Shown one piece after another: positions 51,341-59,836 of a stretch of 64,000 nt of DNA; the first letter of the stretch is position 1, and each line of letters opens with the position of its first letter. This DNA is from Pseudomonas petrae (lineage in GTDB: Bacteria > Pseudomonadota > Gammaproteobacteria > Pseudomonadales > Pseudomonadaceae). Under the pieces are notes generated by a model that was given only the letters and a program-made list of their open reading frames with translations, was not told the origin of the DNA and made no database searches. Location of the stretch: positions 1-64,000 of the forward strand of contig NZ_JAKJXE010000017.1 of assembly GCF_021728295.1 (NCBI RefSeq), in the 5' to 3' direction. The position numbers were made by a program, and so were the translations under genes.

Positions 51341-52246
51341 TCAGCCATAACTGAGGCCGGCTGCGGTCGATTCCCCGATCAGCCAGTCGCGAAAGCTCGC
51401 CACGTGGGGCTGCGTTTCGATCCCCTTCGGGCAGACGAAGTAATAGGCCACCGGCGAAGGAAACGGCACCTCGAACAACCTGATCAAACTGCCGTCGCGC
51501 AGCTCTTTTTCCACATGCCCACTTCGAACAAGGGCGATGCCCTGCCCCAACAAGGCCGCCTCCACGGTCATATTGGTGTCGGGAAAACGCACGCTTTCCT
51601 TCAGCGAGGTCACGCCCAGGCCGATCTTCTGAAACCACACCTCCCACTTCGGCACCAGATCCGAACCGTCCCGGGCCAACAGCGGATAGCGCAACAACTC
51701 GGCCGGTTCCCGGGGCATGCCGAAGCGCTTGAGCAAGTCAGGGCTCGCCACGGGAAAAATGTGTTCCCTGAACATGAATTCCGAGTGCAACGCGGGGTAG
51801 TTGCCGCCGCCCAGACGGATCGCGACGTCGGCCTCGCCGCTGGCAAAGTTGATGGCGGTGTCTGTGCTGTCCAGCGTGACGAGGATTTCCGGGTGCAGCT
51901 GGGACAGATTGGGCAAGCGCGGCAACAGCCATTTCAGCGCGCAGGAATAGGTCGTACTGACCTTGAGCCTGACGCGGCCATTCTCTTCCCGAAGGTCCGC
52001 AAGCGTGGCCTCCAGGTTCATGAAAAACGTCCGCACGATCGGCGCCAGTGCTGCACCGGCGGGCGTCAGGCTCAACGTCTTGCCACGCTGAAACAGCTGC
52101 ACGCCCCAGATGTCTTCTAGATTTTTTAATTGGTGACTCACCGCACTTTGGGTAACGTGCAGCTCCTCGGACGCGGAGGTAAACGTCCCGTGACGGGTGG
52201 CGACTTCGAAGGCGCGCAAGGTGGCGGTGGGTGGCAGATCTCTCAT
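51341..52246 (-). CDS. LysR-family regulator, GcvA-like
   Basis: A 301-aa LysR regulator with N-terminal winged helix-turn-helix (TFTSASEELHVTQSAVSHQLKNLE near 18-42) and a type 2 periplasmic-binding-protein effector domain. The sequence resembles the GcvA subgroup. The ATG at 52246 gives the standard N-terminus; the longer frame to 52303 is rejected. It may control the downstream EamA transporter gene in the same orientation. Confidence 0.87.
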   Translation of the reverse strand: MRDLPPTATLRAFEVATRHGTFTSASEELHVTQSAVSHQLKNLEDIWGVQLFQRGKTLSLTPAGAALAPIVRTFFMNLEATLADLREENGRVRLKVSTTYSCALKWLLPRLPNLSQLHPEILVTLDSTDTAINFASGEADVAIRLGGGNYPALHSEFMFREHIFPVASPDLLKRFGMPREPAELLRYPLLARDGSDLVPKWEVWFQKIGLGVTSLKESVRFPDTNMTVEAALLGQGIALVRSGHVEKELRDGSLIRLFEVPFPSPVAYYFVCPKGIETQPHVASFRDWLIGESTAAGLSYG

Positions 52247-52344
52247 CACTTCGGGCCTCAACGGGCATGAGCGAAGCGGCCCACACCATGAATGAAGGCT
52301 CATGGTAGAACATTATTTAGATCGACAGAGGGAACGACTCACTT

Positions 52345-52605
52345 ATGACCGGGCAGATCATCTACAGCGTGAAAGGCGAGAGCGACGAACTCAAGGCGGC
52401 GGTCGCCGGCGCTCAGGCCACCTTCAAATTCTTCTGGCGTGAGCTTTCATGGGAGGCACGCAGAATCGTCAAAAGTCTGGACATGGCGGCGGTCAAAGCG
52501 CTACGTCATCGGTCTTCGACGATGACGTGGCGTGACGCAACCTCAGAACACCATGCCGCCTGCGACATCGAGCGTTGTGCCCGTGATCCAGGCGGCGTCT
52601 TCTGA
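52345..52605 (+). pseudogene. Truncated DUF2314-family remnant
   Basis: The first about 52 codons (to roughly 52500) encode a DUF2314-like N-terminus: ATFKFFWRELSWEARRIVKSLDMAAVK. After that the similarity ends and the frame runs on into the antisense of the SDR gene. Full DUF2314 proteins are longer, so this is a fragment. The breakpoint is immediately before a perfect 9-bp hairpin. It could still be expressed as a short protein, but the family domain is incomplete. Confidence 0.6.
52503..52528. terminator. Hairpin at the SDR 3' side
   Basis: ACGTCATCG (52503-52511) and CGATGACGT (52520-52528) form a perfect 9-bp stem with an 8-base loop, just past the SDR stop codon on the minus strand. 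There is no T-run, so termination is uncertain. It also marks the end of the DUF2314 remnant. Confidence 0.45.
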
Positions 52606-53283
52606 CACGGCATACGCGACCGCCGCAGCGATGTCCCTCGGCTTGCCGACGCGTCCCAGCGGGGTCTTGGCGATGAAGAACTCATCCATACCGCGTGCCG
52701 ATTCCGCATTGCCTTCTGTGTGGACGAACCCTGGCGCGATGCCGACCACTCGAATGCCCCGGGGACCCAGTTCCATGCCCAGGGAGCGGGTCAGGGTATT
52801 CACCGCGCCTTTGGTGGCGCAATAGACATGCACCTGGGGATAGGGGCTGTGGGCCAGGCCTGAGCTGATATTGACGATGACCGAACCCGCTTGCATGACC
52901 CGAGCGGCGGCCTGGGTGGTGAGCAACAGGCCGCGTACGTTGAGATTGAAATGCTCATCGAAGCTGTCAGCGCTCAACTCGTCCAGTGAATCGGGTTTAT
53001 AGATGCCAGCGTTATTGACCAGAATATCCAGCCGGCCAAACGCCTGAACCGCTGCGTCTATCAAAGGCCGGATGTCAGAGGGCCGCGCGATATCCGCCTT
53101 GCACGCGATGGCTTGCCCGCCGGCAGCGACAATCCGGTCAACGACACTTTCAGCATCTTCGGCGCTCCGTGAATAGTTGACGACTACCTTCACGCCATCA
53201 GCCGCCAGTCGCATGGCAATGCCCGCGCCGATACCTTTTGAAGACCCTGTGACGATGGCAACCTTACCCGCTAACTGACTCAT
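52543..53283 (-). CDS. Short-chain dehydrogenase/reductase (SDR) family protein
   Basis: A 246-aa classical SDR. The cofactor motif TGSSKGIGAGIA, the NNAG motif, active-site Ser in NISSG and the YxxxK pair in YCATKGAV are present. Arg41-like residues after the second strand (YSRSAED) suggest NADPH use. Close relatives include 3-oxoacyl-ACP reductase-like enzymes, but the substrate is unknown. It is divergent from a LysR gene across 72 bases, a usual target arrangement. Confidence 0.88.
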   Translation of the reverse strand: MSQLAGKVAIVTGSSKGIGAGIAMRLAADGVKVVVNYSRSAEDAESVVDRIVAAGGQAIACKADIARPSDIRPLIDAAVQAFGRLDILVNNAGIYKPDSLDELSADSFDEHFNLNVRGLLLTTQAAARVMQAGSVIVNISSGLAHSPYPQVHVYCATKGAVNTLTRSLGMELGPRGIRVVGIAPGFVHTEGNAESARGMDEFFIAKTPLGRVGKPRDIAAAVAYAVSEDAAWITGTTLDVAGGMVF

Positions 53284-53355
53284 GTTTGCCGCTCCTGTGA
53301 ATGTAGGGTCGCATGGTAGGCTCCACGATCCCGTTTATTCAGAGGTGCAATCGGC

Positions 53356-54282
53356 ATGCAGTATGAAGCCTTGCTTCACAACGGCGTCATCCGGCCTGAC
53401 CTGCTGCCCGGCATCGCCGCCTTTGTGCAGATCGCTCACTACGGAAGTTTTACCAAAGCGGCGGCAGTCATGGGCATGTCGCCCTCGGCCCTGTCGCAAA
53501 CCCTGCGTACCCTGGAGAACCGGTTGGGTGTGCGGCTGCTGGAGCGCTCCACGCGCAAGGTCGGTTTGACCGAACTGGGTCAGCGTTTTCTCGGATACGC
53601 GCAACCTGGGCTGGCGGCGCTGGCGTCCGCCGTTGAAGACGTCAATGAACTGCGCGACAAACCCACCGGCGTGTTGCGGCTCAACGTTTCGCGCACGGCG
53701 GCGGACATCGTTCTAATGCCCCATCTGGCCGCGTTCATGGACGCCTATCCGGACATTACACTGGAGATTCACTGCGACAACGCATTGCTGGATCTGGTCG
53801 CGGGCGGCTTCGATGCGGGCATCCGGGTCGGTGAGTTCCTCGCCCAGGACGTCGTCGCGATCCCCATGGGTGGCGACCACCGCATCGCCACTGTCGCGAC
53901 GCCCGGCTACCTGCGGGGACGCGATCTGCCGCGTACCCCCGAAGACCTTCGTCAGCATCGCTGCCTCAACATTCGTCTGAACAACGCCGTCTACCAATGG
54001 GAGTACATGCACAACGGCGCCATCATGGAAATTCTTCCGCCCAGCCCGTTGATCTCCAATGACGCTGACACCTTGATTCACGCGATCCGGGCGGGCGCAG
54101 GCATCGGTTGCGCGTTTGAAGCACAGGTACAGGCCGAGATCGACAGTGGACAACTGATTGCACTGCTCGAACCCTTCTGGCCCGGCGTCTCGCCGTTCCA
54201 CCTGTACTACCCGAGTCGTATCCACGTTCCACGGAAACTGCGCGCGTTCATTGATTTCATGAGAGCGCGGTTGAACACCTGA
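53356..54282 (+). CDS. LysR-family regulator (CrgA/DmlR-like)
   Basis: A 308-aa LysR regulator with helix-turn-helix around residues 24-60 (SFTKAAAVMGMSPSALSQTLRTLE) and a C-terminal effector domain of the CrgA-like subgroup (GVLRLNVSRTAADIVLMPHL). It is divergent from the SDR gene, which is its probable target. It ends 30 bases before the next, convergent LysR gene. Confidence 0.88.
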   Translation: MQYEALLHNGVIRPDLLPGIAAFVQIAHYGSFTKAAAVMGMSPSALSQTLRTLENRLGVRLLERSTRKVGLTELGQRFLGYAQPGLAALASAVEDVNELRDKPTGVLRLNVSRTAADIVLMPHLAAFMDAYPDITLEIHCDNALLDLVAGGFDAGIRVGEFLAQDVVAIPMGGDHRIATVATPGYLRGRDLPRTPEDLRQHRCLNIRLNNAVYQWEYMHNGAIMEILPPSPLISNDADTLIHAIRAGAGIGCAFEAQVQAEIDSGQLIALLEPFWPGVSPFHLYYPSRIHVPRKLRAFIDFMRARLNT

Positions 54283-54312
54283 GCAGCCAACGCGCCTCAC
54301 CCCATCCGCCGC

Positions 54313-55218
54313 TCATCCCGTTTGCTCCCAGACCTGCTTGAGCCGATCAATGAACCACCGGCCCGCCGGTCCCGGAGGACGAGAGGCCAGATGAAAAGCC
54401 GACATCGTCAACATGGAACCGGACGGCGGCATCTCGTCCACGTCCAGCACCACCAGGGTGCCATCGGCAATGTCCTTGGCGACCATGTGCAAGGGCATCC
54501 CTCCCCAGCCGACGCAATCCTTGAGGAACGCATGTTTGGTCGACAGGTCCGCCAAACGCCAGGTTGCCGGCGAGGCCACCCCGAAGTCGCGGCCTGCGGT
54601 CAGCTCGGAGCGGTCGGTGAGGACCAACTGGGTATGCCTGGCGAGCTCACGCCGAGGGATGCGCGACGCAAAGTGGGCGAGAGGGTGATCCGGCGCAGCC
54701 ACCGCCACTAACGGCACTTCGCCGAGTTTTTCGATGGACAGCGAGGGAAACGCCAGGGGCAACGGCGGCAGAATGCCCAGGCTGCAACGGCCTGCGAGGA
54801 CCGGTTCATAGGCCGCGCCCAGCGCCTCCACGAACACCCGCAGAGGCGTCAACGGAAATGCCTTGGCGAAGGCCTTGGCCACTGCGGTGACCACGGCGGT
54901 CGGGAAGAACACATCGATCACCACGGCAAGCTCGGGCTCGACACCCGAGGTCATCAGCTTGGCCCGCGCTTTCAGCGTGTCGACTTTGAGTACGATGTCC
55001 CGCGCATCGGCGAGCAACAGCGCGCCTTCACGGGTCAGCTTCGGAAACCGGCCGGTGCGGTCGAACAGCTGCACCCCGATCTGATCTTCCAGCCCGCCGA
55101 TCCAGCCGCTCACTGCTGACTGAACGCGGTTGAGCTTGCGTGCGGCAGCGGAAAAGCTGCCTTCATCCACGGCAGCGATGAACGTGCGCAGTTGATCGAG
55201 AGAAACGCCATCCAGCAT
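54313..55218 (-). CDS. LysR-family regulator
   Basis: A 301-aa LysR regulator (SFSAAARKLNRVQSAVSGWIGGLE for the DNA-binding helices). The ATG at 55218 has a GAGGGC ribosome binding site; a longer in-frame start at 55260 is rejected. It is divergent from the F420-reductase-like oxidoreductase gene across 142 bases, which is the likely target. Confidence 0.87.
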   Translation of the reverse strand: MLDGVSLDQLRTFIAAVDEGSFSAAARKLNRVQSAVSGWIGGLEDQIGVQLFDRTGRFPKLTREGALLLADARDIVLKVDTLKARAKLMTSGVEPELAVVIDVFFPTAVVTAVAKAFAKAFPLTPLRVFVEALGAAYEPVLAGRCSLGILPPLPLAFPSLSIEKLGEVPLVAVAAPDHPLAHFASRIPRRELARHTQLVLTDRSELTAGRDFGVASPATWRLADLSTKHAFLKDCVGWGGMPLHMVAKDIADGTLVVLDVDEMPPSGSMLTMSAFHLASRPPGPAGRWFIDRLKQVWEQTG

Positions 55219-55246
55219 GAGTGTGCCCTCTATCTCAACGGGAGAT

Positions 55247-55266
55247 GGTATGCATCGCAATATGCC
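55247..55266. promoter_or_regulatory. Candidate LysR binding site
   Basis: The imperfect inverted repeat GGTAT-N10-ATGCC, with an inner TAT-N8-ATA, lies between the divergent LysR gene and the oxidoreductase gene, where a LysR box would be expected. The match is weak. Confidence 0.3.
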
Positions 55267-55360
55267 GTCTTCTCAGATGCATGGCCAGTGCGCACGATGA
55301 GCGCCTCAGCCATCAGCGCCCAGCGACACCACCGGCGCCCCGCACATTCAAGGAGTCATC

Positions 55361-55963
55361 ATGACCTATTCAATCATTGGCACAGGCAGCATTGGCCTGG
55401 CACTGGCGGGCCAGTTCGCTCGTAGCAGGGTTCCCGTCAGCATTGCCAACACCCGCGGACCGGCGTCCATCACGCCGCTGGTTAAAGAATTCGACGGCAC
55501 CGTCACGCCCCTCGCTATGCAGGACGCTCTGCAGGCGGACGTCATTGTGCTGGCAGTACCTTTCTGGTCCCACGTCGACGTTGCCAGCGCCGCAACCGAC
55601 TGGCAGGGCAAGATCATCATCGACGTGACGAACGCCTATGGCGTGCCGCTCGCCGAGCTAGAACATCTGCCCTCTTCGGCAGTCGTGGCCAAGGCTTTCT
55701 CCGGTGCTCGACTGGTGAAAGCGTTCAATCACCTGCCGGCCGGTGTGCTGGCGCAACCTCCGGCAACAGCGTCAGGCCGGCGGGTGATCTTTCTGTCGGG
55801 GGACGACGAGGGTGCTGTCAGCGAAGTTGCTGCGTTGGTCACGCGACTTGGCTACGCCCCGGTCAGCCTGGGCGGGTTGTCCGAAGGCGGACAACTGGTG
55901 CAGGCGCGGGACAAGCAATGGGCGCCACTGATTTTTCAGGACCTGTTCAAGCGGGAGGCTTGA
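55361..55963 (+). CDS. NADPH-dependent F420 reductase-like oxidoreductase
   Basis: A 200-aa Rossmann-fold protein of the F420-dependent NADP oxidoreductase family. The cofactor motif GTGSIGLALAGQFA is at about 7-20, and the second half has the family KAFNHLPAGVL and GLSEGGQLVQAR. Many bacteria that lack F420 carry such homologs with unknown hydride partner, so no substrate is proposed. An AAGGAG ribosome binding site precedes the ATG. It is paired with a divergent LysR gene. Confidence 0.85.
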   Translation: MTYSIIGTGSIGLALAGQFARSRVPVSIANTRGPASITPLVKEFDGTVTPLAMQDALQADVIVLAVPFWSHVDVASAATDWQGKIIIDVTNAYGVPLAELEHLPSSAVVAKAFSGARLVKAFNHLPAGVLAQPPATASGRRVIFLSGDDEGAVSEVAALVTRLGYAPVSLGGLSEGGQLVQARDKQWAPLIFQDLFKREA

Positions 55964-56150
55964 GCTGTACATCACCGCAGACTGAGTGTGGAGTCGGAGG
56001 CAGGACCGGCTTTACGGTAAAGCGTCGGGCGCCACACCGCACAACCCGCCCTGCTCCGCTTTGAGGCCTGATCACACACGGGCGCCCCACTGCGGAGCAA
56101 TCCCGGGCAGACCAACCCCGGCGAGGGCCATCAAACCGGGAGATTTTCAC
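55964..56150. other. Intergenic region with a degenerate REP
   Basis: A decayed REP at 56001-56024 (ggaccggctttacggtaaagcg) has lost its central agccg. Nothing else is recognised before the sigma-54-like element at 56151. Confidence 0.55.
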
Positions 56151-56167
56151 TTGGCACGCTTCTTTCA
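56151..56167 (+). promoter_or_regulatory. Sigma-54-like promoter of the amiC operon
   Basis: TTGGCACGCTTCTTTCA has a perfect -24 half and correct spacing; the -12 half is TTTCA instead of TTGCA. The start would be near 56178, giving a leader of about 107 bases before the terminator ends. Confidence 0.45.
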
Positions 56168-56177
56168 TGTTTAAAGC

Positions 56178-56284
56178 AAACGGCAAGCCGGACGCAGGTC
56201 CTTAAGTCTCGTCCACATATGCGCCTCGAATGCGCCAGGTATCGAAGCCTGATCGACCCCCACCGGGTTGGTCGGGCTTTTTTT
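56178..56284 (+). promoter_or_regulatory. Probable ANTAR antitermination leader
   Basis: A leader with a hairpin at 56236-56251, CAGGT-ATCGAA-GCCTG, whose hexaloop has A at position 1 and G at position 4, the rule for ANTAR-protein RNA targets. Its 3' strand is the start of the terminator's 5' arm (56247), so the two cannot form together. A preceding stem GCGC-N7-GCGC (56221-56235) has UCGAA in its loop as well, but it is not a canonical hexaloop. AmiR, encoded two genes downstream, is the likely binder. Confidence 0.6.
56247..56284 (+). terminator. Terminator just before the amiC start codon
   Basis: A 13-bp stem (56247-56259 with 56265-56277, including three G-U pairs), 5-base loop CCACC and a run of seven T (56278-56284). 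The amiC-like start codon at 56298 follows only 13 bases later. Its placement inside a leader, not after a gene, points to regulated read-through. Confidence 0.75.
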
Positions 56285-56297
56285 ATGGATGCTGTTC

Positions 56298-57458
56298 ATG
56301 CCGGACTTTTTGACTCCCGATCTGCGCCCCACCGTTACCGTGGGCTTCCTGCTCTCGACCGAAGGCACCTATCGGCGCATGGGCCGTAGTGCCTTGCTCG
56401 GGTTGCAGGACGCGCTGGCCGAGATCAACGCTGACGGCCAGCGCAGCGTGCTGCTCGAGGCGATCTGCGTTGACCCGCAAGGCGACCCGGCCGCCTACAG
56501 CAGCGGCGTCAGCCAATTGCTGGGGGCGGGCGTCAGGCACATCTTCGGCACCACGCTGTCGGCGAGCCGCAAGGAAATCATCCCGGACCTGGATCAGCAC
56601 GGCGCGCTGCTCTGGTATTCGAGCCCATACGAAGGTTACGAAAGCAGCGAGAACGTGTTGTACCTCGGCGGATGCCCGAACCAGACGCTGTTGCCACTGC
56701 TGCGCTACGCCCTCGGCCAGTTTGGCAATCGGGCGTTTCTGCTCGGTTCCAACTACGTCTGGGGTTGGGAAAGCAACCGCATTGCCCGGGAAGTGCTGGA
56801 AGCCAACGGCGCTGAAGTGCTCGGGGAAAAGTACTGGCACCTGGGCGCGACCGGCTTCGACACGCTGATCGAAGGGCTCATCCAGGACCCGCCGACGTTC
56901 GTGCTGAACAACCTGGTGGGCGAATCGTCCTACGCTTTTCTGCAGCAGCTGGATCGGGCCTGCGAGCGCCAAGGCCTGCGCCTGCCGGTGCTCAGCTGCA
57001 ACCTCACCGAAGCGGAGCTTGATGCGGTAGGCCCGATGCAGGCGCTGCGGCTGCTGTCCTGCGGTCCGTTTTTCGAGAGCCTGAACCCGGCGTTCTGCGA
57101 AGGCCAGCAGCGCCATGGCCCGCGCACCTGTTCGCACTATTACACCAGCGCCTACACCGCGTTACGGGTGTTCGCCGATGCCTTGCACGCCAGCGCGGAT
57201 GCATCGCCCAAGGCGATTTGCGAGCACCTTTACGGGCACCCGGTCGCCAGCGTGCTTGGCACCGTCAGTCTGTCGGCGCGCAATCATCACAGCGCGCTGG
57301 CCAGTCATATCGCCGAACTGCGCGATGGACGCTTCCAGGTTGTGCAATCGGCGCCTCACCCCATTGCCGCCGACCCTTATCTCACTGTTACGGATGTACA
57401 CGCCGATGTGGTCGACCGACACGCCACCCCAGCGCCGCGCTTGAGGATTGTCAAATGA
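56298..57458 (+). CDS. amiC: AmiC-type amide/peptide sensor (negative regulator)
   Basis: A 386-aa periplasmic-binding-fold protein related to AmiC of P. aeruginosa, which binds short amides and holds AmiR silent until inducer arrives. Related segments are TVTVGFLLSTEGTYRRMGR, SSPYEGYES, ARNHHSALASHIAELRDGRF and PHPIAADPYL. There is no signal peptide, consistent with a cytoplasmic sensor. The ATG at 56298 has GGATG as a plausible ribosome binding site; an ATG at 56289 is the alternative. The start overlaps the end of the terminator region. The ligand may differ from acetamide because the operon encodes a peptide-type importer. Confidence 0.85.
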   Translation: MPDFLTPDLRPTVTVGFLLSTEGTYRRMGRSALLGLQDALAEINADGQRSVLLEAICVDPQGDPAAYSSGVSQLLGAGVRHIFGTTLSASRKEIIPDLDQHGALLWYSSPYEGYESSENVLYLGGCPNQTLLPLLRYALGQFGNRAFLLGSNYVWGWESNRIAREVLEANGAEVLGEKYWHLGATGFDTLIEGLIQDPPTFVLNNLVGESSYAFLQQLDRACERQGLRLPVLSCNLTEAELDAVGPMQALRLLSCGPFFESLNPAFCEGQQRHGPRTCSHYYTSAYTALRVFADALHASADASPKAICEHLYGHPVASVLGTVSLSARNHHSALASHIAELRDGRFQVVQSAPHPIAADPYLTVTDVHADVVDRHATPAPRLRIVK

Positions 57459-58039
57459 ACACACGCGCCTTTCCTGCTTTTGACCAGGGTCACTTGCTGC
57501 TGATCGACTGCGATGAACGCAGTCAGGGGAATCTGGGCAAGAGCCTGCAACGCCTGGGGATTCACTCGCAGGTGCTTGATCACGACGCGCCGTGTGACAC
57601 CCAGGGCTGTTTCGCGGCGATCCTTGAAATCGAACATTTCGCCAGCCCGCTGGCGGTGCAGGCGCTGAATGCGGCCAGCATTCCCATCGTGGCGCTGACC
57701 GCCCACGAAACCCTGTCGCAGATCCAGCGCGCGCTGCAGCTTGGCGCGACGGCACTGCTCAACAAACCCATCAGCCAGGGCTCGGTCTACACCACGCTGA
57801 TGATGGCGGTGGGATTGCGCGACCGGCAGCGCGCCGACGCCGAACAACTCAACGAGCTGCAACAGCGGCTGGCGCTGCGTCCACTCATGGCCCAGGCCCT
57901 GGCGCGCTTGATGGTGACCCAGCGCATCAACGAGGCGACGGCGTACGAGCGCTTGCGCAGTTTGTCGATGCAGCTCAACCGGCCGATCGAAGCGCTGTGT
58001 GTTGACTTGCTCGCGGCGCGGGACGAGGACCGCGCATGA
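57455..58039 (+). CDS. amiR: AmiR-type ANTAR antitermination regulator
   Basis: A 194-aa protein with an N-terminal pseudo-receiver domain (LLLIDCDERSQGNLGKSLQRL) and a C-terminal ANTAR domain at about 130-190 (LALRPLMAQALARLMVTQ, NEATAYERLRSLSMQLNRPI). ANTAR domains bind RNA hairpin pairs and prevent terminator formation. No phosphorylated Asp is clear, as in AmiR. It overlaps amiC by 4 bases (ATGA), matching stable AmiC-AmiR complex formation in P. aeruginosa. Its likely target is the leader at 56178-56284. Confidence 0.88.
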   Translation: MNTRAFPAFDQGHLLLIDCDERSQGNLGKSLQRLGIHSQVLDHDAPCDTQGCFAAILEIEHFASPLAVQALNAASIPIVALTAHETLSQIQRALQLGATALLNKPISQGSVYTTLMMAVGLRDRQRADAEQLNELQQRLALRPLMAQALARLMVTQRINEATAYERLRSLSMQLNRPIEALCVDLLAARDEDRA

Positions 58040-58884
58040 ACACCCTCAAGGCCCTGTTGCGTCGACCCGCTGTGGCGGTGTCGCTGCTGTTCATCGTCAC
58101 TGTGGTGCTGCTCGCGGCGCTGGCCCCGTGGATTAGCCCCTTCGACCCGGATGAGCAATTCGTCGAAGGCCTGACCCTGGAAGGCGCACCCATGGCGCCC
58201 GCGACGCCGTACTGGATGGGCACCGACTTGCTCGGTCGTGATTTGCTGTCGCGGTTGATATTCGGCGCGCGCACCTCGCTGTTCATCGGCGTGCTGGCCA
58301 ACGGGCTGGCGGTGTTGATCGGCACGCTGGTGGGCCTGACCGCCGGTTTTGTCCGCGGCTGGCTTGGCAGCGTGCTGATGCGCCTGACCGATTTGATGAT
58401 GGCCTTCCCCGCCCTGCTGCTGGCGATTGCCCTGTCGGCGATTTTCCAGCCCAGCGTGTGGATCGTTGCCATGGTCATCGCGATGGTCAACTGGGTGCAG
58501 ATCGCCCGAGTGATCTATGCCGAAACCGTGGCGCTCAGTGCGCGTGATTTCGTCGCCGTGGAGCGCACCCTCGGCGCCAGTTCCCTGCGCATTCTGTTCT
58601 CGCACCTGTTGCCGCATCTGCTGCCGACCATTCTGGTGTGGGCGACGCTGGGGATTTCCACCACCGTTCTGCTGGAAGCCACCTTGTCGTACCTGGGTGT
58701 AGGCGTGCAGCCGCCGACGCCGAGCTGGGGCAACATCATTTTCGAGAGCCAGACGTACTTCACTTCGGCACCGTGGCTGGTGTTCATTCCGGGGGCAGCG
58801 ATCATCCTCCTGTCCCTGGCGTTCAACCTGGTCGGCGACGCCCTGCGCGACGAACTCGACCCCACACTCAAGGGGCGTCGCTGA
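58036..58884 (+). CDS. Peptide-type ABC transporter permease (DppC class)
   Basis: A 282-aa inner-membrane permease with N-terminal helix (AVSLLFIVTVVLLAALAPW), a GTDLLGRDLLSRLIFGAR segment and the EAA-like ERTLGASSLRILFSHLLPHLLP loop. It starts 4 bases inside the amiR stop (ATGA), so transport genes are in the same transcript as the regulator. It forms the channel with the DppB-class permease. Confidence 0.92.
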   Translation: MNTLKALLRRPAVAVSLLFIVTVVLLAALAPWISPFDPDEQFVEGLTLEGAPMAPATPYWMGTDLLGRDLLSRLIFGARTSLFIGVLANGLAVLIGTLVGLTAGFVRGWLGSVLMRLTDLMMAFPALLLAIALSAIFQPSVWIVAMVIAMVNWVQIARVIYAETVALSARDFVAVERTLGASSLRILFSHLLPHLLPTILVWATLGISTTVLLEATLSYLGVGVQPPTPSWGNIIFESQTYFTSAPWLVFIPGAAIILLSLAFNLVGDALRDELDPTLKGRR

Positions 58885-59810
58885 TGCTGCCGTTCATTGG
58901 CCGTCGGGTCGGTTATGCGCTGCTGATTCTGCTCGGCGTGACCTTCATCACGTACCTGCTGCTGTTCCTGCTGCCCGCCGACCCTGCGCGGCAAATTGCC
59001 GGACGCAGCGCGACCCCTGAAGTGGTCGCGGCGATTCGTGCGCAACTGGGCCTGGACCTGCCCTTCTATCAGCAATACCTGAGTTACCTGGGCAACCTGT
59101 TGCATGGCGACCTTGGCCGCTCGTACATCCAGCGCACCGCCGTGAGTGAGCTGATCGGCGCACGACTGCGGCCTTCGCTGGAACTCATGGCGGCAGGCAT
59201 CGGCTTCGAGCTGTTGATCGGCATCAGCCTGGGCATGCTCGCGGCGCTCAAGCGCGACAGCTTCGCCGACAAACTGCTCATGGCGTTTTCCTTCGTCGGC
59301 GTGTCGGCGCCGCAGTTCATCGCCGCCATGCTGTTTCTGTACTTCTTCGCCGTGCAACTGGGCTGGTTCCCCCTGGGCGGCTATGGCGGCGCCAGCCATT
59401 TGATGCTGCCGGCGCTGACCCTCGGGCTGCTCGGCAGTGGCTGGTATTCGCGCATGGTCCGCTCTTCGATGATCGAAGTGCTGCATCAGGATTTCATCCG
59501 CACCGCACGGGCCAAGGGCCTGAGTCGTGCGCGGATCGTGTTCGTGCACGTGCTGCCCAACGCGATCGTCCCGGTGATCCCGATGATCGGCATCGACATT
59601 GGCGTGTTCATGGGCGGGCTGGTGGTGGTCGAGTCGGTGTTCGGCTGGCCCGGCATCGGCCAACTTGCCTGGCAGTCGATTCAGCAAGTCGACATCCCGG
59701 TCATCGTCGGCGTTACCACACTGTCGGCGGTGGCCATCGTCCTCGGCAACCTGCTGGCGGATCTGGTGATCCCGCTGGTGGACCCGCGCATCGACATCAA
59801 GCAGCACTGA
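58884..59810 (+). CDS. Peptide-type ABC transporter permease (DppB class)
   Basis: A 308-aa permease with the start MLPFIGRRVGYALLILLGV, a helix-rich middle, and EAA-like ARAKGLSRARIVFVHVLPNA. It overlaps the previous gene by one base. Permease order is DppC-class first, opposite to most dpp operons, and no upstream binding-protein gene precedes them. Confidence 0.92.
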   Translation: MLPFIGRRVGYALLILLGVTFITYLLLFLLPADPARQIAGRSATPEVVAAIRAQLGLDLPFYQQYLSYLGNLLHGDLGRSYIQRTAVSELIGARLRPSLELMAAGIGFELLIGISLGMLAALKRDSFADKLLMAFSFVGVSAPQFIAAMLFLYFFAVQLGWFPLGGYGGASHLMLPALTLGLLGSGWYSRMVRSSMIEVLHQDFIRTARAKGLSRARIVFVHVLPNAIVPVIPMIGIDIGVFMGGLVVVESVFGWPGIGQLAWQSIQQVDIPVIVGVTTLSAVAIVLGNLLADLVIPLVDPRIDIKQH

Positions 59811-59836
59811 ATTCATCAACACAACGGGGCACAACA

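Noticed and set aside
56268..56288. TTG or upstream ATG start for the amiC-like gene
   Set aside because: These codons lie in the terminator stem and T-run and have no ribosome binding site.
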